A stretch of DNA of 64,000 nt from NCBI GenBank assembly GCA_964544655.1, contig CAZJCM010000007.1:19461-83460 (forward strand). The letters run 5' to 3'. The translations under genes were made by a program, and so were the position numbers. This document shows positions 15,667 to 23,778 of the stretch, in pieces. Every line of letters starts with the position of its first letter. Positions within the stretch are counted from its first letter, which is position 1. Source of the stretch: HyVt-443 sp964544655 (lineage in GTDB: Bacteria > Pseudomonadota > Gammaproteobacteria > Chromatiales > Chromatiaceae). The notes beneath the pieces were generated by a model. The model worked only from the letters and a program-made list of their open reading frames with translations, ran no database searches and was not told the origin of the DNA.

Positions 15667-18537
15667 ATGAAACTCAAGAAACGCTCCGATCAGGCGGTAT
15701 CCCGCGGCCAGGGTGGTGGCAGTGCGGTAACAAGGCGGGACTTCCTGCGCAACTCGGGACTGATGGCCGGTGGTGCGGTACTGGCCGCCAATCTGAGTCC
15801 GGTCATGATGCGCAAGGCCCAGGCCCAGAGCGGTCCAACGACGGCGGCGAAGCAGGTGAAGACCATCTGCACCCACTGCTCCGTGGGCTGCGGCATCATC
15901 GCCGAGGTGCAGAATGGCGTCTGGACCGGCCAGGAACCGGCCTTCGACCATCCCTTCAATCTGGGGGCCCACTGCGCCAAGGGGGCCTCAGTGCGCGAGC
16001 ACGGCCATGGCGAGCGGCGTCTGAAGTATCCCACCAAGCTGGTCAACGGCAAGTGGAAGCGCATCTCCTGGGATCAGGCCATCAATGAGGTGGGTGACCG
16101 CCTGCTGAAGATCCGCGAGAGCTCCGGCCCGGATTCGGTGTACTGGCTCGGCTCCGCCAAGCACAACAACGAACAGGCCTACCTGTTTCGCAAGCTGGCG
16201 GCCATATGGGGCACCAACAACGTGGACCATCAGGCGCGTATCTGCCATTCCACTACGGTAGCGGGGGTGGCCAACACCTGGGGCTACGGCGCCATGACCA
16301 ACTCCTACAACGATATCCATAACTCCCGGGCGATATTGTTGATCGGCAGCAACCCGGCGGAGGCCCATCCGGTGGCGCTGCAGCACATCTTCAAGGCGAT
16401 GGAAGAGAACAATGCGCCGCTGATCGTGATCGACCCGCGCTTCACTCGTACTGCGGCCCATGCCAAGCACTTCCTGCGCATCCGTCCCGGCACCGACGTG
16501 CCCATCATCTGGGGCATGCTGTGGCATATCTTCCAGAACAGTTGGGAGGACAAGGAGTTCATCCGCCAGCGGGTGTATGGCCTGGACGAGGTGAAGCAAG
16601 AGGTGGCCAAGTGGACGCCGGCCGAGGTGGAACGGGTGACCGGGGTGCCGGAGAACCAGGTCTATGCTGCGGCCCGCACCATGGCCGACAACCGTCCCGG
16701 CACTTTCGTCTGGTGCATGGGGGGAACCCAGCACACCATCGGCAACAACAACACCCGGGCCTACTGCATCTTCCAGCTGGCGCTCGGCAACATGGGCGTG
16801 GCCGGTGGCGGCACCAATATCTTCCGCGGCCACGACAACGTGCAGGGAGCGACTGATTTCTGCGTGCTGTCTCACTCCCTGCCGGGCTATTACGGCCTGT
16901 CTGCCGGCGCCTGGAAGCACTGGGCCAAGGTCTGGGATCTGGACTTCGACTGGATCAAGAGCCGCTTCGACCAGGGCAGCTACGAAAAGAGCAAGGGCAA
17001 GGACGTGTCACCCATGCACACCAAGGGGATCCCGGTGTCCCGCTGGATCGATGGGGTGCTGGAGGAGACGGACAACATCGCCCAGCGCGACAAGTTGAAG
17101 GCGATGATTTTCTGGGGGCATGCACCCAACAGCCAGACCCGTGGTCCTGAGATGAAGAAGGCGATGGAGGATCTGGACACCCTGGTGGTGATCGACCCCT
17201 ATCCCACGGTATCTGCGGTGATGCATGACCGCACCGATGGCGTCTATCTGCTGCCGGCCGCCACCCAGTTCGAGACCTATGGCTCGGTGACCGCCTCCAA
17301 CCGTTCCCTGCAGTGGCGTGACCGGGTGATCGAACCCCTGTTCGAATCGCTGCCCGACCATACCATCATGTACAAGCTGGCGCGCAAGCTCGGCATCGAG
17401 GGTGAACTGTGCAAGCACATCCAGGTGAATAATGACGAGCCTCTGATCGAAGACATCACCCGTGAATTCAACAAGGGGATGTGGACCATCGGTTATACCG
17501 GCCAGAGCCCGGAACGGTTGAAGAAGCAGCAGCAGAACTGGGGCACTTTCGACTACACCAGCATGCTCGCCGAAGGTGGACCCTGCGATGGTGAATATTA
17601 CGGCCTGCCCTGGCCCTGCTGGGGTACTGCAGAGATGGGCCACCCCGGCACTCCGAATCTGTATGACATGAGCAAGCCGGTGGCAAAGGGTGGCCTCACC
17701 TTCCGTGCCCGCTTCGGGGTGGAGCGCAACGGGGTCAGCCTGTTGGCGGATGGTGCCTGGTCCAGGGGTTCCGAGATCCGTGATGGTTATCCCGAGTTCA
17801 CCGACAAGCTGCTGAAGAAGCTGGGCTGGTGGGATGATCTGATGCCGGAAGAGAAGAAGCTGGCCGAAGGCAAGAACTGGAAGACCGACCGCTCGGGCGG
17901 CATCCAGCGGGTGGCCATCAAACATGGTTGTGCACCGTTCGGTAACGCCAAGGCCCGTACCGTGGTCTGGACCTTTCCCGATCCGGTGCCGATTCACCGT
18001 GAGCCGCTGTACACCAGTCGCCGGGATCTGGTGGAGAAGTATCCCACCTATGAAGACCGCAAATCGTTCTATCGTCTGCCCACCCGTTATGGGTCGATCC
18101 AGGCCAAGGACTACACCAAGGAATTTCCTATCATCCTCACCACGGGCCGCCTGGTGGAATACGAGGGCGGCGGTGACGAGACCCGCTCAAACCCCTGGTT
18201 GGCGGAACTGCAGCAGGAGATGTTCGTAGAGATCCATCCGCGGGATGCCAATAATGCCGGTATCCGGGATGGTGACGATGTCTGGGTGGAAGGCCCTGAA
18301 GGAGGGCGTGTCAGGGTGAAGGCACAGGTGACCCGCCGTGTCGGATCCGGTGTCGCTTTTATGCCTTTTCATTTTGGTGGACATTTCCAGGGCAGAGATC
18401 TCCGCAGCAAATACCCCGAAGGTTCGGATCCATACGTTTTGGGTGAGGCGGCCAATACCGTCATGACTTATGGCTACGACTCGGTGACCCAGATGCAGGA
18501 AACAAAATGCACATTGTGCCGTATCACCAAGGCTTGA
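15667..18537 (+). CDS. fdhA: Formate dehydrogenase catalytic alpha subunit (Cys form, Tat-exported)
   Basis: A 956-residue bis-MGD molybdo/tungsto-enzyme that oxidises formate to CO2. The Tat signal TRRDFLRNSGLMAGG (Arg23-Arg24) indicates a periplasmic enzyme. A 4Fe-4S site follows, with Cys68, Cys71, Cys75 and Cys103. The active-site residue is Cys193 in ARICHSTTVAG, where Sec enzymes have U; no in-frame TGA is needed. The C-terminal molybdopterin dinucleotide-binding domain (TTGRLVEYEGGG, EIHPRDANNAGI) is complete. ATG 15667 was chosen for AGGGGAA and for the position of the Tat motif. FdhB starts 14 bases downstream. Confidence 0.97.
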   Translation: MKLKKRSDQAVSRGQGGGSAVTRRDFLRNSGLMAGGAVLAANLSPVMMRKAQAQSGPTTAAKQVKTICTHCSVGCGIIAEVQNGVWTGQEPAFDHPFNLGAHCAKGASVREHGHGERRLKYPTKLVNGKWKRISWDQAINEVGDRLLKIRESSGPDSVYWLGSAKHNNEQAYLFRKLAAIWGTNNVDHQARICHSTTVAGVANTWGYGAMTNSYNDIHNSRAILLIGSNPAEAHPVALQHIFKAMEENNAPLIVIDPRFTRTAAHAKHFLRIRPGTDVPIIWGMLWHIFQNSWEDKEFIRQRVYGLDEVKQEVAKWTPAEVERVTGVPENQVYAAARTMADNRPGTFVWCMGGTQHTIGNNNTRAYCIFQLALGNMGVAGGGTNIFRGHDNVQGATDFCVLSHSLPGYYGLSAGAWKHWAKVWDLDFDWIKSRFDQGSYEKSKGKDVSPMHTKGIPVSRWIDGVLEETDNIAQRDKLKAMIFWGHAPNSQTRGPEMKKAMEDLDTLVVIDPYPTVSAVMHDRTDGVYLLPAATQFETYGSVTASNRSLQWRDRVIEPLFESLPDHTIMYKLARKLGIEGELCKHIQVNNDEPLIEDITREFNKGMWTIGYTGQSPERLKKQQQNWGTFDYTSMLAEGGPCDGEYYGLPWPCWGTAEMGHPGTPNLYDMSKPVAKGGLTFRARFGVERNGVSLLADGAWSRGSEIRDGYPEFTDKLLKKLGWWDDLMPEEKKLAEGKNWKTDRSGGIQRVAIKHGCAPFGNAKARTVVWTFPDPVPIHREPLYTSRRDLVEKYPTYEDRKSFYRLPTRYGSIQAKDYTKEFPIILTTGRLVEYEGGGDETRSNPWLAELQQEMFVEIHPRDANNAGIRDGDDVWVEGPEGGRVRVKAQVTRRVGSGVAFMPFHFGGHFQGRDLRSKYPEGSDPYVLGEAANTVMTYGYDSVTQMQETKCTLCRITKA

Positions 18538-18551
18538 GGGGGTAACTAATA

Positions 18552-19181
18552 ATGGCTCGAATGAAATTTTATTGTGATGCCGAACGCTGTATCGAGTGCA
18601 ACGGCTGTGTCACCGCGTGCAAGAACGAGAACGAAGTGCCCTGGGGTGTGAACCGGCGCCGTGTGGTGACCATAAGGGATGGCAAGGTTGGTGAGCGTTC
18701 ACTCTCCGTGGCATGCATGCACTGCTCCGATGCACCTTGCGCCGCAGTCTGCCCGGTGGACTGCTTTTACACTACGGAAGATGGAGTGGTGCTGCACGAC
18801 AAGGATATCTGCATCGGCTGCGGCTACTGCTTCTATGCCTGCCCCTTCGGTGCGCCCCAGTTCCCCGAGAACGGCGCCTTTGCTACCCGCGGCAAGATGG
18901 ACAAATGTACCTTCTGTGCCGGTGGTCCGCTGCCAGACAACAGTGCCGAAGAGTACCGCAAATACGGTTCCAACCGGCTGGCCGAAGGCAAGTTGCCCCT
19001 GTGTGCTGAGATGTGTTCGACCAAGGCGCTGCTGGCCGGTGACGCTTCGGTGGTCTCGGATATCTACCGCAAACGGGTGATCAACCGTGGTGCCAGCGTG
19101 CTCGACTGGGGCGTCTCCTATCAGCGGGCCACCCTGAGGGCACCCAGCGGACTAAAGGGGAAGGCGACCAGTCGCGATTGA
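18552..19181 (+). CDS. fdhB: Formate dehydrogenase beta subunit, four 4Fe-4S clusters
   Basis: A 209-residue ferredoxin-like subunit that moves electrons from FdhA to the membrane subunit. Cys groups seen are CIECNGCVTACKNE, CMHCSDAPCAAVCPVDC, CIGCGYCFYACPFGAPQ and CTFCAGG with a later CAEMC, enough for four cubanes. No signal peptide is visible, so it is presumably exported with FdhA by the Tat system. No C-terminal membrane helix of the FdnH type is present, which suits the shorter proteobacterial FdhB. A strong intrinsic terminator lies 38 bases after the stop. Confidence 0.96.
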   Translation: MARMKFYCDAERCIECNGCVTACKNENEVPWGVNRRRVVTIRDGKVGERSLSVACMHCSDAPCAAVCPVDCFYTTEDGVVLHDKDICIGCGYCFYACPFGAPQFPENGAFATRGKMDKCTFCAGGPLPDNSAEEYRKYGSNRLAEGKLPLCAEMCSTKALLAGDASVVSDIYRKRVINRGASVLDWGVSYQRATLRAPSGLKGKATSRD

Positions 19182-19218
19182 ACCCACTGGTCATCATCTC
19201 CACCCATGTCAGTGGTTT

Positions 19219-19260
19219 CCGCCATTCTTTCATCCTCCCCGGAGGGATGGCGGTTTTTTT
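19219..19260 (+). terminator. Intrinsic terminator inside the FDH operon, between fdhB and fdhC
   Basis: Arms CCGCCAT (19219-19225) and ATGGCGG (19247-19253) enclose an inner CCTCC/GGAGG pairing and are followed directly by seven T (19254-19260). This is a textbook rho-independent terminator, but fdhC begins only 12 bases later. It should reduce transcription of the membrane genes relative to the catalytic genes, or be subject to antitermination. Confidence 0.8.
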
Positions 19261-19271
19261 CAGGAAACGGT

Positions 19272-20438
19272 ATGAGTGATTCAAATAACATGCACTGTCA
19301 CCAGGCCAGGGGAACTTTCGGGGCGGTGCTCATACTGTTGTTGAGCCTGCTGCCGGGTATTTCGCTGGCGCAGGTGAAAGAAGGGATACAGATTGCCAAT
19401 CCTGGAACCGATCTGTGGCGTGAGGTGCGGCAGCGCCAGGAAGCCGAGTTGCAGGTACAGCCACCGGTGGCGCAGAAAGACGCGGCCCCGGGGGTAGATC
19501 TGTGGCGGGAGATCAACCGGCTGGAGCCGAAGGCGCTGCCGACCGGCAGCAGCCAGGTGCAGGGGGTGGACAGCGGCAGCCTGATCAACCCCTACGGCAA
19601 TCTGTGGCGGGAGTTCCGCATGCAGTGGCTGGTCCCCTATGGCGGCTATGCCCTGGGTGGGGTGCTGCTGCTGATCCTGCTGTTCTATCTGATCCGGGGA
19701 GAGGTGAAGATCGAGGCGGGGCCCAGCGACAGTAAGCTGTTCCGTTACACCGTCTATGAGCGAACCATCCACTGGTTCACCGCCATCGTGTTCCTGTTTC
19801 TGGCCTTCACCGGCCTGATCATCCTGTTTGGTCGCAGCTTGCTGCTGCCCTGGATGGGGTCGGCGTGGTTCGCCCCCATCGCCTCGGCCAGCAAGGAGGG
19901 GCATAATCTTTTCGGCCCCTTGTTCCTGCTGGCCCTGCTGCTGATGTTCGTCAAGTTCGTGCGGCGCAACATCTATGAGAAGGGGGATCTCACCTGGTTG
20001 CTGCGGGGCGGTGGGATGGTCGGTGGCAGGCATGTGCCTTCGAATTTCTTCAATATGGGTGAGAAGAGCCTGTTCTGGCTATTGATCCTGGTGGGTGGCG
20101 TCATCGTCACATCAGGACTGGTGCTGCTGTTTCCGGTGTTCGGTCAGGGAAGGGAATGGATGGAACTGTCTCATGTGGCCCACGGCATCACCACTCTGGT
20201 GATGATTGGGGTGATCATGGGCCATATCTATATTGGCAGCCTGGGTATGGAAGGGGCCCTGGAGGGGATGAAGACCGGTTACTGCGATCTCAACTGGGCG
20301 CGGTCCCACCACGACTGGTGGGCGGAGAAATGCGAGGAGGAGGGTAAGGTGCTCAGCAGCGATGAGGTGGCCCGGCTGCTGGGTGAGCGCGCACAGGTTC
20401 GACCGATCAAGACGTCACCGGTGGAGGGGGGGCAATGA
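19272..20438 (+). CDS. fdhC: Formate dehydrogenase gamma subunit, membrane cytochrome b
   Basis: A 388-residue membrane protein of the FdnI/FdhC di-haem cytochrome b type. After a signal peptide (about residues 18-34) comes an approximately 100-residue periplasmic part. It holds three related motifs: GTDLWREVRQRQ, GVDLWREINRLE and YGNLWREFRMQW. The four-helix core then follows, with haem-ligand histidines in ERTIHWFTAIVF, the EGHNLFGP helix and MGHIYIGSLGMEGAL. The DWWAEKCEEE tail is typical. ATG 19272 has AGGAAACGGT upstream; an earlier ATG at 19206 would make the gene run through the terminator and is rejected. The stop overlaps the next gene by four bases. Confidence 0.93.
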   Translation: MSDSNNMHCHQARGTFGAVLILLLSLLPGISLAQVKEGIQIANPGTDLWREVRQRQEAELQVQPPVAQKDAAPGVDLWREINRLEPKALPTGSSQVQGVDSGSLINPYGNLWREFRMQWLVPYGGYALGGVLLLILLFYLIRGEVKIEAGPSDSKLFRYTVYERTIHWFTAIVFLFLAFTGLIILFGRSLLLPWMGSAWFAPIASASKEGHNLFGPLFLLALLLMFVKFVRRNIYEKGDLTWLLRGGGMVGGRHVPSNFFNMGEKSLFWLLILVGGVIVTSGLVLLFPVFGQGREWMELSHVAHGITTLVMIGVIMGHIYIGSLGMEGALEGMKTGYCDLNWARSHHDWWAEKCEEEGKVLSSDEVARLLGERAQVRPIKTSPVEGGQ

Positions 20439-21076
20439 TCTCAGATCTGATCGATGGCCCTCTGTGGTACTTCGCCTCAGCCGTGTTCGTGGCCGGCGTA
20501 CTGTGGCGCATGGTTTCGATCCTGATGCAGGGGGTGAAGCGGGACCTGGCGCCGCCCCGGGGCAGTGGGTCGCTAGGTGCGGTGAAGGCCTTGTTCAGTC
20601 GTTTCGTCCCCCGGCGCACCGTCGCCCAGCGGGGGCGCCTGCAACTGGTGGCCGGTTACATGTTCCACCTGGGGTTGTTCGCCCTGCTGTTCCTGGCCCG
20701 CCCGCATGTGGACTTCTTTGCCGAGCGTATCACCGGCTTCGGCTGGACTGCGCTGCCCCACTGGGGATTCATCCTCAGCGCTGAGATCACCTTCGCAGGC
20801 CTGATCCTGTTGTGGCTGCACCGGCTGCTGCATCCGGTGACCCGGCTGCTCTCCAGTGCCGATGACCATGTGGGCACCGGGCTGGTGTTCCTGGTGATGC
20901 TGACCGGCTGTCTGGCCCTGGCCCAGGCCTTCGAGCCGCTGCGGCTGCTGCACCTGTTCCTGGCCGAGCTGCTGCTGATCTATTTTCCGTTCAGCCGGCT
21001 GATGCACGCCTTTACCTTCGCCTTCAGCCGCAGCTACACCGGCGCCACCATGGGCCGTAAGGGGGTCAGCGCATGA
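20435..21076 (+). CDS. NarI/DsrM/HdrE-like membrane cytochrome b
   Basis: A 213-residue inner-membrane protein with about five membrane segments, resembling the haem b subunits NarI, DsrM and HdrE. Candidate haem ligands are the histidines in VAGYMFHLGLFALLFLARPH, LLWLHRLLHPV and LRLLHLFLAELLLIYFPF, which match the spacing of paired axial ligands in the NarI family. It overlaps fdhC and the following CCG protein gene by four bases each, so it is cotranslated with both. Together with the CCG protein it would form a DsrMK/HdrED-type quinone-linked module. The redox partner is not known. Confidence 0.85.
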   Translation: MISDLIDGPLWYFASAVFVAGVLWRMVSILMQGVKRDLAPPRGSGSLGAVKALFSRFVPRRTVAQRGRLQLVAGYMFHLGLFALLFLARPHVDFFAERITGFGWTALPHWGFILSAEITFAGLILLWLHRLLHPVTRLLSSADDHVGTGLVFLVMLTGCLALAQAFEPLRLLHLFLAELLLIYFPFSRLMHAFTFAFSRSYTGATMGRKGVSA

Positions 21077-22338
21077 AACCGGAAGTCGCGGAAGGGATCG
21101 TGGAACTGAACCGGCAGATCGATTCACGGACGGCCGCCTACTTCTCCAGCTGCGTGCACTGCGGGCTCTGTGCCGAGGCATGCCTGTTCTATACCGAGAC
21201 CGGGGATCCGCGCTACACGCCAATCCACAAGCTGGAGCCCATGCGCCGTCTGTGGCGCCAGAAACACACCTTCTGGGGGCGCCTCGCCGCTTCCGTAGGG
21301 TTGTCCCGGCCGCTCACGGAACAGGACTTCGCCGACTGGGAGGAGCTGTTGTACGACAGCTGCACCATGTGCGGTCGCTGCTCTATGGTCTGCCCGGTAG
21401 GGAACGATATCACCTACATGATCCGCCGCCAGCGTGAAGGTTTTTCCCGTGCCGGTTATGCACCGCCGGGGGTGCAGGAAGCCACCCGGCGCTCCCTGGA
21501 ACTCGGCAGCCCCATGGGGGTGACCGTGAAGACCCTGAGGGCACAGCTCAGTCATGTGGAAAAGGCGACGGGACTGAGTATCCCCATCGACCAGCAGGGG
21601 GCAGACTACATGGCCCTGTTCTCTTCCATGGAGGTAATCAACTTCCCTGAGTACATCGAAAGCTTGGCGCGCATCTTTCATGCATCAGGTGTTTCCTGGA
21701 CTATTGCCAGCGAGGGATTCGAAGCGACCAACAGCGGCATCCAGATTGGCAGCAGTGAGGCAGCCCGGGAGATCGTCGGCCGGGTGGTGAAAGCTGCCGA
21801 GGCGCTGCAGGTAAAGTATGTGATCAGTCCGGAATGCGGTCATGCCTATACCGCCATCCGCTGGGAGGGGCCGAACCTGATCGGCCGGCCCTACAAATTC
21901 CAGGTGATACATATTCTGGAACTGCTGGATCAACTGCAAAAGGAGGGTCGGTTGAAGTTGGAGGGCCAGACCGACACGCCCATGAGTTTTCACGATCCCT
22001 GTCAGATCGTGCGCCGTGGGGGTGTTATCGATGAACCCCGGGATCTGCTGAAAAAGGTCGCCAGTGGTTTTGTGGAGATGGCAGACCATGGCGTGATGAA
22101 CTGGTGCTGCGGTGGCGGCGGGGGTGTCAGCGCCAACGAGCGGGCTGACGACCTGCGGCTGCGGGTGTTCAAGCGCAAGAAGAGCCAGCTGGATGAACTG
22201 GGGGTGCATACTCTGGTGACCGCCTGCGCCAACTGTCGCATCGTGCTTGAGGAAGGACTGGAGGCCTACGAAATGGATACTGAGGTGATCGGTCTGACCG
22301 AGTTGGTGGCGACCTATCTGGAGCCGGCGGCCGAATGA
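21073..22338 (+). CDS. HdrD/DsrK/GlpC-like iron-sulfur protein with CCG domain
   Basis: A 421-residue cytoplasmic protein. Two 4Fe-4S sites lie at Cys27/30/33/37 (SCVHCGLCAEAC) and Cys97/100/103/107 (SCTMCGRCSMVCPVG). The C-terminal CCG domain is complete: HDPCQIV, NWCCGGGGG and ACANCRI. The first CCG repeat is reduced to a region around SPECGHAY. This places it with HdrD, DsrK, GlpC and related subunits that pass electrons between a membrane cytochrome b and a disulfide, thiol or other acceptor. It is the last gene of the FDH operon. Coupling with formate oxidation is inferred from the unbroken overlaps. Confidence 0.87.
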   Translation: MKPEVAEGIVELNRQIDSRTAAYFSSCVHCGLCAEACLFYTETGDPRYTPIHKLEPMRRLWRQKHTFWGRLAASVGLSRPLTEQDFADWEELLYDSCTMCGRCSMVCPVGNDITYMIRRQREGFSRAGYAPPGVQEATRRSLELGSPMGVTVKTLRAQLSHVEKATGLSIPIDQQGADYMALFSSMEVINFPEYIESLARIFHASGVSWTIASEGFEATNSGIQIGSSEAAREIVGRVVKAAEALQVKYVISPECGHAYTAIRWEGPNLIGRPYKFQVIHILELLDQLQKEGRLKLEGQTDTPMSFHDPCQIVRRGGVIDEPRDLLKKVASGFVEMADHGVMNWCCGGGGGVSANERADDLRLRVFKRKKSQLDELGVHTLVTACANCRIVLEEGLEAYEMDTEVIGLTELVATYLEPAAE

Positions 22339-22367
22339 TCGATTGAGGTTGCTTCTGAAGCCAAGGG

Positions 22368-22394
22368 TGGTGGATAAGCGCAGTGCATCCACCA
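22368..22394. terminator. Hairpin between convergent operons
   Basis: Perfect arms TGGTGGAT (22368-22375) and ATCCACCA (22387-22394) lie in the 117-base gap between the CCG gene and the oppositely oriented mutase gene. Only a T-rich TTATTTTCG follows at a distance, so terminator function is likely but not certain. Confidence 0.4.
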
Positions 22395-22455
22395 TATTGG
22401 AGGTTATTTTCGTTGACGCGTGTCTCCTGGTTCCGGGCGATGGCCCGGTCGTAGT

Positions 22456-23778
22456 CTACGGTTCCCAAGGGGGGGTGGAAGCCGGTGCATAGAATGGGGT
22501 GTCCAACTCCCTGAATTTGTGCAGCACCCCCATGGCGTCCAGCAGGGCACAGAGAAAGCCGGTGCCTGACACCCGGCCCATCCCGCCAAGGCCACACTCG
22601 GTCTCTCCGAAGGTTCGGCAACCGTCCCGGCGCCCCTGGGGGGCATGGAGCAGGGATGGTACCGGGTCGCCCACATGGCGGCCGCTGTTGCAGTCGGTGG
22701 AGTGGTCGCCGGTGATGCCGATCACCAGTCCCTGGTCGAGCAAGGGTGAGATGGCATGGTCGATGCGTTCCAACAGCTGTCTCTTCCCTTCCGGATCACG
22801 ATCGTGAGCGCAGATGTCCGGCCCCTTGATGTGCAGGAATACCAGATCGTGCTGTGCCAGGGCCGTGATCGCTGTATCGACCTTGGCTTCGAGGTCGGTG
22901 TCGGGCAGGGCGGTGAAGCCCGGGTTTTCCAGTACCGTAAAACCCAGCAGGTGGCCAAGTCCGGTGACGGTGCTTTCCCTGGCGATCAGTGCCGGGTGGA
23001 TGCCGAGATGCCGGGTAAGCCCCTGGACCGGGTGGCGCATGCCGGGGCTGCGGCAGAGGATGCCGTTGGCTGGTGGCAGGCCGCTTTCCAGGCGGTGCCG
23101 GTTGACCGGGTGCTCTTTCAGACGCCGATGGGCGATCTGGGTGAAACGGTTGATTGCCCTGGCGCTGGCGCGGGCGCGCAGGTCGTCCTGTAGTGGCCTT
23201 GCGGGAGGGAGTGCGGCCGGGTGATCCAGGTCGCCTGGATCGGTATCTGAAATCCGGGCCGACAACCCCTCTCCCTGAAGACACAGCACCGCCCGGTGCT
23301 GGGTCGCCGGATAGAGGCTGGCACGCACGCCGTCGCCCAGGTCCAGATCCCGCAGTTCGGCCGCCAACAGGGCCGCGTCCTGTTCACTGATGCGCCCGGC
23401 GCGCCGGTCGAGAATGCGAAAACCATCACCATTCTGCTCGATGGTCGCCAGATTGGCGCGAATCAGCAGTTCGCCGTCGGGACCGTTCAGGCCGATGCCG
23501 GCTGCTTCGATGGGGCCTCTGGCCAGATGTATGATTTCACCTGGTGGAATACCCAGCAATATGCCGGTGCCGGTGTGGGTGCCTACCGGCACGCCGGGGA
23601 ACAGGGGATCCACTATGGCCCCCTGACCTGCGGTGATCAGCCGGTCCATGTTGGGTGTGGCTGCCGCTTCCAGTGGAGTGGCTCCGCCGAACTGTTGTTG
23701 TCCCCGATCGCCAAGGCCATCCAGGATCAGCAGTACCCCTTTGTATCGGGCGCTGTTTCTGGTGTTGGAATCAGTCAT
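22456..23778 (-). CDS. ApgM-like cofactor-independent phosphoglycerate mutase / alkaline phosphatase superfamily enzyme
   Basis: A 440-residue enzyme of the metal-dependent phosphatase/phosphomutase superfamily, nearest in layout to the archaeal-type ApgM. Metal-site blocks are GVLLILDGLGDRGQ at the N-terminus and TGDHSTDCNSGRHVGDPVPS near the C-terminus. THTGTGILLG holds the probable nucleophile region, and ATPNMDRLITAG is a shared motif. It probably interconverts 3- and 2-phosphoglycerate. The ATG at 23778 overlaps the 2-phosphoglycerate kinase gene by eight bases, so both are one operon and probably one pathway. An unrelated phosphoester substrate cannot be excluded. Confidence 0.82.
   Translation of the reverse strand: MTDSNTRNSARYKGVLLILDGLGDRGQQQFGGATPLEAAATPNMDRLITAGQGAIVDPLFPGVPVGTHTGTGILLGIPPGEIIHLARGPIEAAGIGLNGPDGELLIRANLATIEQNGDGFRILDRRAGRISEQDAALLAAELRDLDLGDGVRASLYPATQHRAVLCLQGEGLSARISDTDPGDLDHPAALPPARPLQDDLRARASARAINRFTQIAHRRLKEHPVNRHRLESGLPPANGILCRSPGMRHPVQGLTRHLGIHPALIARESTVTGLGHLLGFTVLENPGFTALPDTDLEAKVDTAITALAQHDLVFLHIKGPDICAHDRDPEGKRQLLERIDHAISPLLDQGLVIGITGDHSTDCNSGRHVGDPVPSLLHAPQGRRDGCRTFGETECGLGGMGRVSGTGFLCALLDAMGVLHKFRELDTPFYAPASTPPWEP

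Noticed and set aside
19206..19271. ATG 19206 as the start of FdhC
   Set aside because: The reading would pass through the terminator stem and T tract; ATG 19272 has a ribosome site and leads into the signal peptide.
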